From assembly GCA_039180865.1 (NCBI GenBank), contig JBCDCZ010000003.1, positions 1-64,000 of the forward strand: DNA of 64,000 bases, read 5' to 3'. The notes beneath the pieces are model-generated. The model did no database searches. It had not been told where the DNA came from and saw only the letters and a program-made list of their open reading frames with translations. Below, piece by piece: positions 26,524 to 34,045 of this stretch; position 1 is the first letter of the stretch, and the number at the start of each line of letters is the position of its first letter. The translations under genes and the position numbers were made by a program. Source of the stretch: JBCDCU01 sp039180865. GTDB lineage: Bacteria; Pseudomonadota; Alphaproteobacteria; Rhizobiales; JACESI01.

Positions 26524-27315
26524 ATGCGGTTTACACGGTCTGTTAGGGGGAGCAGGTTGCGAGATATCTTGGACCTGGTGACGAAGCTTCAAGACGGCTC
26601 AGGTCGATCTTGGGATCATTCGCGTGATTTTTTTAAAAAGCAAGGTTTTGACGGAATTGCGTGCGGAGCCGTGGAACATAACACTGGAACGCTTGCGGGG
26701 CTCTTTTTTGAGATGCCAAACGATTGGCAGCTTCATTACGGCACCGAAAAATATATCGAAATCGACCCTTGGGCCAAAAAATCCCTAACGACTAAAGCTC
26801 CCTTTATCTTTACATTTGAAAAGCGTTTTGCCAAATTTCCCAATCCACCAAAGCGTCTGTTAGATATGTACACGGACATGAAAGAAGCAAACATCGTCAA
26901 TTCAGTTCTATTGCCCGCTTTTCAAGTGGATGAATTTATGATCGGACTTAATCTTTGGAGCTTCGAAAGGGAAAGTGCATTTCTTAGGAATATACAGCAT
27001 AATCTTACTAAACTTTCTGTTGCTGGTTCAGTTGTTCGCGCGCATTTGAAAGATGACGCGATAACTAAGCTCTATGTTGATAAAAAGTCGGGTTGGATCC
27101 GGCATCCCTCTTATAAAAACCCATTGACCGACAGGGAAATGGAGGCGCTTAAATGGCTCGCATCTGGACTTCAGTATGACCAGATTGGAGATAGAATGAA
27201 CATTTCAGTGCCCACAGTAACATTTCACCTGCAGAATGCGCGCTCGAAGCTTAATGCACGAACTCGGGAACAGGCCCTCGCTATCGCGATAGTTCGGCGC
27301 TTTATCGATCCATAG
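26524..27315 (+). CDS. LuxR-family regulator with autoinducer-binding domain (solo)
   Basis: A 263-residue transcription factor. Residues about 30-175 match the autoinducer-binding domain, with W68, Y72 and the D81-P82-W83 triplet in the NDWQLHYGTEKYIEIDPW block, where TraR-like proteins have ligand contacts. The later conserved tryptophan and glycine of AHL receptors are not apparent (APFIFTF). Residues 199-255 are a LuxR helix-turn-helix (NPLTDREMEALKWLASGL, then MNISVPTVTFHLQNARSKL). No luxI synthase is in the window, so it is a solo receptor or a ligand-independent regulator. It stands alone on its strand among element cargo. Confidence 0.85.
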   Translation: MRFTRSVRGSRLRDILDLVTKLQDGSGRSWDHSRDFFKKQGFDGIACGAVEHNTGTLAGLFFEMPNDWQLHYGTEKYIEIDPWAKKSLTTKAPFIFTFEKRFAKFPNPPKRLLDMYTDMKEANIVNSVLLPAFQVDEFMIGLNLWSFERESAFLRNIQHNLTKLSVAGSVVRAHLKDDAITKLYVDKKSGWIRHPSYKNPLTDREMEALKWLASGLQYDQIGDRMNISVPTVTFHLQNARSKLNARTREQALAIAIVRRFIDP

Positions 27316-27431
27316 AACTTGGTTGCTTTTCTGCAGGGCGAGGGTGTCTCGTCAAATCAGGCTTGCAACCTTGGTCGCGCCTTGAACATCATTTTTCGGG
27401 ATATTCAGTTCGCGGGCGGCCTAGCTGTTCG

Positions 27432-27458
27432 ACAAAAAACCCCACATCGAGCGGGGTT
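27432..27458 (-). terminator. Terminator after the YHYH protein gene
   Basis: On the minus strand AACCCC and GGGGTT pair around nine bases and run into TTTTTTG. It lies about 40 bases past the stop of the small gene at 27497. Confidence 0.65.
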
Positions 27459-27496
27459 CGTCGTTGACCTTTCGCGGCTCTATTCAATCTGTCATC

Positions 27497-27625
27497 CTAG
27501 TGACAGTGGTACGGTTTCGATCCAGCGTGGCAGCCATTTGAATCTGTTCCGCCGCTGTGGGCCTGAGCCGCCATGGGCGCTAGCGCAATTGCCAATACGA
27601 ATACTAAAGATAGAATTCTCATCAT
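27497..27625 (-). CDS. YHYH-motif small exported protein
   Basis: From the ATG at 27625 this codes 42 residues: a signal peptide (MMRILSLVFVLAIALAPMAA) and a very short mature tail, HSGGTDSNGCHAGSKPYHCH. The histidine- and cysteine-rich tail is the YHYH domain found in small secreted proteins, possibly metal binding. The frame is open to 27727, but the extra N-terminal part would bury the signal peptide. It is the last gene of a short minus-strand set with the two small proteins upstream. Confidence 0.7.
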   Translation of the reverse strand: MMRILSLVFVLAIALAPMAAQAHSGGTDSNGCHAGSKPYHCH

Positions 27626-27727
27626 TATCCCTTGTTTTATTAAACGCTGGGAGCATTGGATAATTTGTCCTTTCCTTAATTGATGTGCATCAAATCTGAA
27701 GACTAACTCTTTTCGATCAAGCATCAA

Positions 27728-27973
27728 CTAATCTAACTGCTTTCGTCCGCCCTTAATTCTTCTTCCCAGCCGGACCATGACTATAGACGGTATCCATATA
27801 ATGACTGCTGATATCCACCACCATACATTCAATGGACCAAGAATTTGAACAATTAGCCAATATTCATCTGCATGCCATGTTGCAATCATGAAATATGCCC
27901 AAATTGCATATGTTATGGCGACTGCGACATAACCTACATACGCCAGCAAATTTCCAAGTACTTGCACTTTCAT
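27728..27973 (-). CDS. Small membrane protein
   Basis: An 81-residue protein with two or three hydrophobic segments (LAYVGYVAVAITYAIWAYFM, NVWWWISAVIIWIPSIVMVR) and a basic end (LGRRIKGGRKQLD). It follows the 47-residue gene after 24 bases and precedes the YHYH gene. The family is unknown. Confidence 0.5.
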   Translation of the reverse strand: MKVQVLGNLLAYVGYVAVAITYAIWAYFMIATWHADEYWLIVQILGPLNVWWWISAVIIWIPSIVMVRLGRRIKGGRKQLD

Positions 27974-27997
27974 GAACCAAACGAGTTTTTAAATCCA

Positions 27998-28141
27998 TTA
28001 ATTCCAATGCCCAACCGGCTTCCGATAACATGCATATTCGTGACGGACATTGAAATAATCAATTATCACGGTAAGAATCGATAGTGGGACAAAAGCACCA
28101 AGGCCTTTCGGGCCATCCTTAAAGACTGGCTCATCAGTCAC
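27998..28141 (-). CDS. Very small membrane-associated protein
   Basis: A 47-residue protein from a GTG at 28141, chosen because GGAGG sits 5 bases before it. It reads MTDEPVFKDGPKGLGAFVPL, then SILTVIIDYFNVRHEYACYR. It has one hydrophobic helix. It lies 24 bases before the next small membrane protein gene, so the two are probably co-transcribed. An upstream ATG at 28180 has no ribosome site. The function is unknown. Confidence 0.5.
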   Translation of the reverse strand: MTDEPVFKDGPKGLGAFVPLSILTVIIDYFNVRHEYACYRKPVGHWN

Positions 28142-28350
28142 GGCTACCTCCCTCCAGAGACCGACCAATACCCCCCCCAAGTGCCGGGTCTTGGTGCTTG
28201 TGTCGGCTGCGCCTCAATTCCAATGGCGAAGGCGCTGTGGCGTCAAAGTGATTACTGCCCTCACAAAGGACTGGTACTTTCTGCGCCCTTTTTATTGACG
28301 TTGCCTTTACATTTTCCTATCATATTGATAGGCGCAAATGGATATGCCAT

Positions 28351-28695
28351 ATGAGCAAAAACCCTGCTGAACACGACGACATTGAAGCTCCCCGTCGTTA
28401 TGTGCTTGAGGAACGCATTAAATTCATCGCCGCTGAATCCGACCGCGTTACAATCAGTAATCATGCAGAGGACCGCATGATTGAACGAGATATCACCACT
28501 AACATGATGTTTCGGGTACTAAGGGGCGGAACGCTAGAAGGAGATATAAAACAAGGCAGAAAGCCGGGCAATTGGGAAGCCAAGATGGTCCACAGCATAC
28601 CAGGGCACCGCGAAGTAGGAGTTGTTACTGCGGTCCTGCAAAGTGACAGGCTTGTGGTTATTACTGTTGAGTGGGAAGACTGGAGATCACGATGA
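28351..28695 (+). CDS. DUF4258-type protein, likely toxin of a toxin-antitoxin pair
   Basis: A 114-residue protein with the DUF4258 layout: ITISNHAEDRMIERDIT-like helix (VTISNHAEDRMIERDITTNM), a central basic segment and a final strand pair (GVVTAVLQSDRLVVITVEWE). The H-A--RM-ER motif is characteristic. DUF4258 proteins share the RelE/MqsR-like mRNA interferase fold. The next gene, an HTH protein, begins within its stop codon (ATGA, 28692-28695), which is typical of a toxin-first pair. Toxicity is inferred, not shown. Confidence 0.7.
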   Translation: MSKNPAEHDDIEAPRRYVLEERIKFIAAESDRVTISNHAEDRMIERDITTNMMFRVLRGGTLEGDIKQGRKPGNWEAKMVHSIPGHREVGVVTAVLQSDRLVVITVEWEDWRSR

Positions 28696-29186
28696 AAGAA
28701 TTTGCAATAGATAGCGAAGAGATTGCTTCCGAGCCTTTTCACTATCGCGCTTGTGGCCTTGATGACGTTTACCTTCTGAACGGCTTTACACTCGAAGAAA
28801 CCGATTATGGAGCTGGGTTTTCCATTCACAATGTCGATGGTCTGCATCGAGCTATCGGACTTTACATTGTTTCTCACAAAAACACCTTATCTGCACGCGA
28901 GGTGAAATTCCTTCGCCGCGAAATGGATATCACTCAACTTGAATTGGCGAACAAGCTTGGCGTAGATCAGCAAACTGTTGCACGCTACGAGAAGGATCAA
29001 ACTCCGATCCCAGGCCCCGCTGATCGCTATTTGCGGGTGCTATATGTCCTTTTCATCCTTCCTGAGAATATCAGGAATGAAGTATTGAATGAAATCACAC
29101 GCATTCTTGAAACTGATGATTCCGTTTCTGATAGCGCACTGGTTTTTAAGGCTGAAAACGATCACTGGATACTTGAAGCCGGATAG
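28692..29186 (+). CDS. HTH antitoxin-like regulator paired with DUF4258
   Basis: A 164-residue protein from the ATG at 28692. The N-terminal 65 residues (HYRACGLDDVYLLNGF) match the partner-binding part of MqsA-like antitoxins without the zinc cysteines. Residues about 70-105 form an Xre-type helix-turn-helix (VKFLRREMDITQLELANKLG, VDQQTVARYEKDQ). It probably neutralises the upstream protein and represses the operon. A perfect ten-pair hairpin follows 48 bases after its stop. Confidence 0.72.
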   Translation: MKEFAIDSEEIASEPFHYRACGLDDVYLLNGFTLEETDYGAGFSIHNVDGLHRAIGLYIVSHKNTLSAREVKFLRREMDITQLELANKLGVDQQTVARYEKDQTPIPGPADRYLRVLYVLFILPENIRNEVLNEITRILETDDSVSDSALVFKAENDHWILEAG

Positions 29187-29233
29187 AGATGAATGACAGC
29201 AGCCCCCGCTTGCCCGAAACGCTGTGTGGCGGT

Positions 29234-29259
29234 GAAGCCTGGCCTCACAGCCAGGCTTC
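29234..29259 (+). terminator. Hairpin after the DUF4258/HTH operon
   Basis: GAAGCCTGGC (29234-29243) and GCCAGGCTTC (29250-29259) form a perfect stem with a six-base loop. The following bases are TATGTTC rather than a T run, so the termination strength is uncertain. Confidence 0.5.
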
Positions 29260-29264
29260 TATGT

Positions 29265-29609
29265 TCACGCAATTAGCGGGACACCAGGAGGCAGCATCCC
29301 CTGTAACAAGGCCTCCCTATCTTCTTCCTCTAGATCGCAGCCATCGTTCCAAACCCACAGGCGTGAAATAGCGAAAACCTTTGCGAATTGCTCCTCAGCG
29401 TTGAGAGGCTGAAAAGCAAAAATCTCTCAAATGTGAACGTTTTGCTGAGTGCAAGCTTCTCGGGTTGCCTCATTGGGCCCGACAATCTCACTGGCACTTT
29501 CCAGTGCCCGACAAGCAGCTTCGTACTCGTTGATAATCTCGCCTAGAGTACGGCGCCCAACTGGCTGCTCTTCTTTGACAACATCTACTGAGTTCGACAC
29601 TCCACTCAT
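29265..29609 (-). pseudogene. Small protein gene interrupted by one in-frame TGA
   Basis: From the ATG at 29609 (GGAG 8 bases upstream) the frame codes 60 residues to a TGA at 29427-29429, then continues open in the same frame for 53 codons to 29265. The part after the stop reads EIFAFQPLNAEEQFAKVFAI and SRLWVWNDGCDLEEEDREAL, which looks like normal protein, so the original product was about 114 residues. A nonsense mutation is the simplest reading; recoding is unlikely but not excluded. The start overlaps the previous small frame as TAATG. The family is unknown. Confidence 0.5.
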
Positions 29610-29740
29610 TAGATTTCTCCACTTTTTAGACAGTAGTTTTGTTTCCAATAGCTTGCATCGGTCGCGAACAAACCGTCATCGATGTTCAGAGCCCGAAAAG
29701 CCCAATTCATGTAGCCAATAGCTTCGTCCACTTTGTTCAA
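29609..29740 (-). CDS. Possible very small protein or gene remnant
   Basis: A 43-codon frame from a TTG at 29740 reads KVDEAIGYMNWAFRALNIDD, then GLFATDASYWKQNYCLKSGE. It looks coding by composition and ends in TAATG, overlapping the next start. In-frame stops lie just upstream, so it may be the tail of a longer lost gene. There is no strong ribosome site for the TTG. Confidence 0.35.
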   Translation of the reverse strand: MNKVDEAIGYMNWAFRALNIDDGLFATDASYWKQNYCLKSGEI

Positions 29741-29793
29741 GAATCATCGCTGACGGTTCGTCGAGAGCTATTCGGTAGATTACCACGAGGTTG

Positions 29794-30156
29794 TCATCCT
29801 ACGCTTTCTGGCTGTGCTTGCGTTAGAGGATGCTCTAACATGTGAATGGCGCCAGACCCTTTCGAGGGCCAGTGTTCCCTACGGACGCTGGTGAGATCGC
29901 GGAGCAGTATACCCATAGCTTCAATCCAATATTCTCCCGACTGGTCATTGTCGGCATCCGGTAAAAGCATCTGGATCTTTTGCTCGACTTCCTGAATACA
30001 GGTCACCGGTGCACGTAGTGCTTTCTCGTGCAGTAATATCTCATCACAAACCAAGTCGCTGGGTGGGTCTTCCGAACGAGCGTAGTACGCCTGGAGGGCG
30101 CCTCTCATCTCTAGCAACTGGCCATATAGCGGCCCGAATTCTTCACGCTCTACCAT
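29794..30156 (-). CDS. Hypothetical protein
   Basis: A 120-residue soluble, mostly helical protein starting MVEREEFGPLYGQLLEMRGA. It has an acidic middle (LLPDADNDQSGEYWIEAM). There is no signal peptide and I recognise no domain. It follows the gene at 30549 on the same strand after 24 bases, and the two probably form an operon divergent from the Xre-like regulator. The role may be element maintenance; this is a guess from context. Confidence 0.5.
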   Translation of the reverse strand: MVEREEFGPLYGQLLEMRGALQAYYARSEDPPSDLVCDEILLHEKALRAPVTCIQEVEQKIQMLLPDADNDQSGEYWIEAMGILLRDLTSVRREHWPSKGSGAIHMLEHPLTQAQPESVG

Positions 30157-30180
30157 CTTTTGAACTCCCTCCTGTGCGAT

Positions 30181-30549
30181 CTATGGATGTAGGTTTGCTA
30201 AGTAGTTCTTGAACTCTTTGAGGCTCATGCTTTCTGTTGCCGCAGCGAGGTCGCTGACTCTGTGATGGGTGCTTTCCGCGACCCTAATCATCATATCGAG
30301 CCGAACCTCTTGACGGTAATCGTGGGCCAGCCTTTTGACGAAGGCCGGATAGTCGCGAGTTTCTTGCGCGGCCTCCATTACCTCAATAATGAGACCGCCG
30401 TTCGCAGTTAGATCGAGGATGCGTGCGAGAAATTGGATACCGTCTTCATCAAATTTCGGCGCAAGGCTATGTGCAGCCCTTTCGAATTCGATTTGATTAC
30501 AGATTGGGTAACCAGCTTCCGTTGAAGATGATTTACAACTGACTTTCAT
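30181..30549 (-). CDS. Hypothetical protein divergent from an Xre-like regulator
   Basis: A 122-residue soluble protein, mostly helical (DEDGIQFLARILDLTANGGL, MSLKEFKNYLANLHP). No family is recognised. It heads a minus-strand run of small genes (to about 29265). Its 84-base upstream region contains two copies of TAACTTGAAAT, which suggests control by the divergent regulator. Confidence 0.5.
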   Translation of the reverse strand: MKVSCKSSSTEAGYPICNQIEFERAAHSLAPKFDEDGIQFLARILDLTANGGLIIEVMEAAQETRDYPAFVKRLAHDYRQEVRLDMMIRVAESTHHRVSDLAAATESMSLKEFKNYLANLHP

Positions 30550-30564
30550 GATTGCCTCTCGTTC

Positions 30565-30620
30565 TAACTTGAAATAATATTAAGTTTGGAGCACTAAGAG
30601 GTCAACCTATAACTTGAAAT
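30565..30620. promoter_or_regulatory. Paired repeats in the divergent promoter, candidate operators
   Basis: TAACTTGAAAT occurs at 30565-30575 and again at 30610-30620 in the same direction, 45 bases apart. The first copy is followed by ATTAAGTT, so it is also half of an inverted repeat AACTT/AAGTT. The site lies between the minus-strand gene at 30549 and the Xre-like regulator at 30634. Confidence 0.5.
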
Positions 30621-30633
30621 TTTTTGAGGTTCC

Positions 30634-30894
30634 ATGATCGCTGGAAGGCAATGCGTTGCTGCACGTGGGCTACTTGGCTGGAAACAGATTGATCTGTCTC
30701 AGGCAATTGGTTGCCGCGGAGGAAAGCTGAGCGTGACGGCAATAACCGCCTTCGAGAACGGTGGCGCAATGCGAGAGAGCAATAGACGACTGATCATCGA
30801 TGCTCTTCAAGAAGCTGGTGTTGAATTCATACCCGAAAACGGTGGCGGTATCGGCGTAAGGCTTCGGAAACTAAAAAATTCGACTGACTTATAA
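30634..30894 (+). CDS. Small Xre-like helix-turn-helix regulator
   Basis: An 86-residue protein: MIAGRQCVAARGLLGWKQID, LSQAIGC and VTAITAFENGGA are the first helix, helix-turn-helix and recognition segment of an Xre/Cro-type repressor. The end, VEFIPENGGGIGVRLRK, is typical of short bacterial HTH_3 proteins. GAGG lies 5 bases before the ATG. It is likely to repress the divergent promoter described at 30565-30620 and might be the element's switch. Confidence 0.75.
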   Translation: MIAGRQCVAARGLLGWKQIDLSQAIGCRGGKLSVTAITAFENGGAMRESNRRLIIDALQEAGVEFIPENGGGIGVRLRKLKNSTDL

Positions 30895-30907
30895 CCAGGG
30901 GGTATTG

Positions 30908-31324
30908 GTGTTCGCTCTAAAAGCACTGGTGCGATTGATCGGGATTACTCTCGCGTCAATTGCCTTGCTGCTCTTCATGGTAGTCCAATTCGGCACCAAT
31001 AACATAGAAATGGTCTGCGATGGGCACTTGAACTCAGACGAGTCATCAGAAACGCTGTTTATAACTATTGAAGAATATCAACCATGGATTTTCTGGACTG
31101 ATGGCCAAGGGTCCCTGCAATATCAAGCCAAGAACTCTGGCTTAACTTACTATCTACCCATTATAGAAAGAGTCCGAGAAGGTCACTTGGCGGTCTACTC
31201 ATTCTACGAAGATAACCCTCGACTTTACGTTGGCGGTGTAAGTATGGCGGCTGGCGCAATGGCTATTACACTTCCAAACGGCCAGATATTCTCCGGAGAG
31301 TGTCGACATAGAAATCAGCCTTGA
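30908..31324 (+). CDS. Hypothetical membrane-anchored protein
   Basis: A 138-residue protein from the GTG at 30908 (a TTG at 30905 is adjacent); AGGGGG lies just upstream. One N-terminal membrane helix (LIGITLASIALLLFMVVQFG) is followed by a periplasmic domain with strand-rich segments and two cysteines (MVCDG and GECRH). There is no known family. It follows the Xre-like gene by 13 bases and is probably read with it. Confidence 0.5.
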   Translation: MFALKALVRLIGITLASIALLLFMVVQFGTNNIEMVCDGHLNSDESSETLFITIEEYQPWIFWTDGQGSLQYQAKNSGLTYYLPIIERVREGHLAVYSFYEDNPRLYVGGVSMAAGAMAITLPNGQIFSGECRHRNQP

Positions 31325-31367
31325 TCAGCGGACTGCTTCTGATTCTCGGATGTACCTCAAACAACGA

Positions 31368-32471
31368 TCAGTTACTGCTTGTAAAGGGTCGAGGTCTTGG
31401 AATTAGATTACCAAGCTTGGAAATAGGGTAGTCGGGCTCTAATCCCCAATACCACGGCACATATCTTGGGGCACCAAGACTGTGATTGCCTATACAATCG
31501 CCCTGCTCGGAACCGTCATAATCAACGGAGCAGATCCTGTATCCACCCAACGGCTCTTCAGAATACTCAATGTAGCAGGTTTGAGCCCACCGATTCAGGC
31601 TGGCTCGGTAGTAGTTTACGTTTATCACGTTATATTTCAAAGGCTCACCGTAACCGGCGGAACCGACGAAGGTACCAAACGGCTCCGTCGCGCTCTGATA
31701 CCCGCTTGATCGGCGATCTTTTGACCAAGCTAAGAAGTTTAAACATGCCTGCACATAGTCCTGGTTGGTAAAATTACTAGCATCTCGTATCTCGGACAGC
31801 TTGATACCCCAAAGTGCTATTTCCTCAACAGTATCCACCAAGACCATCTCCGTTGGACCGGCTGCCAATAGTTCCTGAATTAGGGATGCAGGAAGGCCTG
31901 GATGATCCGCTTCCCGAGACCAATATCGGCCAAATTGGATCAAGTCTGATACGATCAACGTAGCCAGGCGAGCATAATCTTCGACGTCTTCATTTGAATA
32001 GGTTTGCTCGGTCGGTAGCTTGAAATAAGGCGCATGAAATCCAAGAAAGCCTTTCGGGTGCATCCACCGCGAAGGAAAATGGTATTCCCTCCCGCGGGAA
32101 TAACCTGACATGAAAATAAAAGCGCATGCGGAGAAGCAACGACTTCCTGCTGGAATGTAAGTTCCGATTCCGTTCTCATGCACGAAGGCCATAATGTCCC
32201 GGCCTTCGGCGTAACTACCGCCAGGGCTATTGAGACAGAGCCTTTCGTCAAACTCGTTAGACTCGGGACCGGACGTCTCCCAGTTGTAAATAAGATCTAG
32301 CTGTTCGGCCAAGCCTTTGAGTTTAACCAAGTCTCCAGGCTCGATTTCACCGGACAATTCAACCGCGCAAAGTTTGTGTTCACTAAGGCGAACATCAGCA
32401 GCATGCGTTTGAATTTCCTGAGCGGTCAGGAATAATAAACTCAATAAAATTACTGGTAAGGTGCGCGCCAT
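31368..32471 (-). CDS. Exported ClpP/crotonase-fold protease-like protein
   Basis: A 367-residue protein with a signal peptide (MARTLPVILLSLLFLTAQEI) and a ClpP-like core: CLNSPGGSYAEGRDI (oxyanion region, 79-93), then RCFSACAFIFMSG, with serine 114 as the likely nucleophile, and GFHAPYF, with histidine 146 as the likely base. It resembles predicted periplasmic ClpP-like proteins (COG3904 type). The C-terminal 150 residues are cysteine-containing and unknown. It starts inside the end of the nuclease gene (22-base overlap), so the two secreted enzymes are co-translated. Confidence 0.75.
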   Translation of the reverse strand: MARTLPVILLSLLFLTAQEIQTHAADVRLSEHKLCAVELSGEIEPGDLVKLKGLAEQLDLIYNWETSGPESNEFDERLCLNSPGGSYAEGRDIMAFVHENGIGTYIPAGSRCFSACAFIFMSGYSRGREYHFPSRWMHPKGFLGFHAPYFKLPTEQTYSNEDVEDYARLATLIVSDLIQFGRYWSREADHPGLPASLIQELLAAGPTEMVLVDTVEEIALWGIKLSEIRDASNFTNQDYVQACLNFLAWSKDRRSSGYQSATEPFGTFVGSAGYGEPLKYNVINVNYYRASLNRWAQTCYIEYSEEPLGGYRICSVDYDGSEQGDCIGNHSLGAPRYVPWYWGLEPDYPISKLGNLIPRPRPFTSSN

Positions 32472-33118
32472 CCGGCTGTCCTCGCTTCACCCTCCGTACA
32501 GAACCACCGCTCACCTTTGGCCTCATTAATCTTGGTGCGACTGTACCAGTTTGACCACGGTGCGTGATAGATCCTCTCGCCCTTGCGATTTATGTTACCC
32601 TTGATAACGCAGCCGTCAGGTCGCTCGATTTCGGCATCGCCCCATCCCTTCTCACGGAATTCCCAGGGCGGCATGTTTTCCGCCTGCCAGACACCGATCT
32701 CGGCTTTTCGAGCAACAGCTTCTTCGACAATGTAATCCTTGCTGTATTTCACAAACGCCCAAGCAAGGCCCTCTTCGATCAAGCGCTTGTTGAGTTCACC
32801 TTCATTAGTCCTGCACACAGCGATTGTACGGCCATACTGATCGATTTCCCGAGGCTCACAAGAAACAAGCCGCCCCTCAATCAATTGCTTCAATCTATTG
32901 GTAGCGGCGGCACCACAATCCCAGCGACCACCTCGTCTGTTACGACAGGTCTGTGCAGTCTCAGGCGTATCAATCCCGTGAAGGCGGTATTCGATCTGGT
33001 TTATCAAAATGGAATCGCCGTCGATTACGATAGCTTTGCCGGAGTCGGCCGACGTGTGGGTGACCGAGCTGACCGTGATAGCAGCAACAAGCGCAGCGTG
33101 TATGAGGTTTCGAAACAT
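32450..33118 (-). CDS. Exported SNase-like nuclease with C-terminal extra domain
   Basis: A 222-residue protein from the ATG at 33118, with signal peptide (MFRNLIHAALVAAITVSSVT), then the thermonuclease core: VIDGDSI (32-38), RLHGIDTPE (45-53) and DQYGRTIA (93-100), giving the catalytic R/D/R set. The C-terminal region from about 168 (DGCVIKGNINRKGERIYHAP, then WFCTEGEARTAGWRAP) is the small sunset-type domain often attached to such nucleases. It degrades DNA or RNA outside the cytoplasm. It is followed by and overlaps the ClpP-like gene. An upstream ATG at 33133 is less likely. Confidence 0.85.
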   Translation of the reverse strand: MFRNLIHAALVAAITVSSVTHTSADSGKAIVIDGDSILINQIEYRLHGIDTPETAQTCRNRRGGRWDCGAAATNRLKQLIEGRLVSCEPREIDQYGRTIAVCRTNEGELNKRLIEEGLAWAFVKYSKDYIVEEAVARKAEIGVWQAENMPPWEFREKGWGDAEIERPDGCVIKGNINRKGERIYHAPWSNWYSRTKINEAKGERWFCTEGEARTAGWRAPYQ

Positions 33119-33288
33119 CAATATTACCAACAAAAAATTTCAGTCCTAAAACCATAGGAACGCTCAACGGTTTAGGATTTGAGATTGATCAATATTCAAC
33201 TCACTGACTATAACACCAAGACCATCAACACCGTTTCTGAGAATTTCAGATTCTTCATTTTGAGGAATAGAATTCGATGAAATTCTCA

Positions 33289-33846
33289 CTAATGATCCGC
33301 TATACTCAGCAGTGTATAACCCGCCGCAACCGCACCGCCTATAAAAAATAAATATGACATTATTGCCAACAATAAGCCTCCTCGAGCTGTATATTTTGCC
33401 CATTTCATGAAATTCTTAGCCTTCAGATCGTTGTATTCTTGTTTTTTTGCGTAAAAATCTCTCAGATCAAAATTGCCTTTATTGCCATTTCTCTTCCAAA
33501 ATCCGTACAGCTCTGAATTTGCTCCCAATAGAGCTCCGTCTCCAGCCAATTGGTAATTCACGTATGCGACACCACAGCTCAACGCGGCGCAAAAAATTCC
33601 AAGAATGAAAACTCCACCAGACAAAACGATGCTGTCCATTACCATCAATATTTCTGACTTCTGGAGTATCGCTGCAAAAAATGCGGGCATAGCGAACAAA
33701 CCACCGCCGTTCAAAACAAATGAACTTCTTATTCCGAGCTGACCATATGAAGCAGACATGTGGTTCATAGCGGTAAATTCTGCATCACCGCGTGTTAGAA
33801 TTTTGTGCTCAATTTCAAAAGTATTCTTGTTGTCGAATTCGCTCAT
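33289..33846 (-). CDS. Hypothetical membrane protein
   Basis: A 185-residue protein with three or four hydrophobic segments (GGGLFAMPAFFAAIL, SIVLSGGVFILGIFCAALSC, LLAIMSYLFFIGGAVAAGYT) and a charged central loop (FWKRNGNKGNFDLRDFYAKK). The N-terminus is cytoplasmic and acidic. I recognise no domain. It is an isolated minus-strand gene upstream of the nuclease/protease pair and downstream of the RES/Xre pair. About 200 bases on its upstream side (33847-34045) show no gene. Confidence 0.5.
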   Translation of the reverse strand: MSEFDNKNTFEIEHKILTRGDAEFTAMNHMSASYGQLGIRSSFVLNGGGLFAMPAFFAAILQKSEILMVMDSIVLSGGVFILGIFCAALSCGVAYVNYQLAGDGALLGANSELYGFWKRNGNKGNFDLRDFYAKKQEYNDLKAKNFMKWAKYTARGGLLLAIMSYLFFIGGAVAAGYTLLSIADH

Positions 33847-34045
33847 TTTCGATCCATTATCCGCCTAGGGCCTTGGATTACCAAGTATCAAACTTCTAAG
33901 GAACTGAGTGCGTATGCAATTCGTCAAACTCTGGAGGACTCGCTCCGAAATTCAATCCCATCAAAATCTTAAAAGAAAAATCTGATTGATAGGAACTCGG
34001 CTCCAAGGAAATTTTTCACTTAAATTGAACTCCCGCAGGGTGCTT

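Noticed and set aside
26524..27315. LuxR protein as part of a complete quorum-sensing pair
   Set aside because: No acyl-homoserine lactone synthase is found in the window.
29427..29429. TGA as a possible selenocysteine codon
   Set aside because: There is no cysteine-like redox context and no visible SECIS-type hairpin directly after it; a nonsense mutation is simpler.
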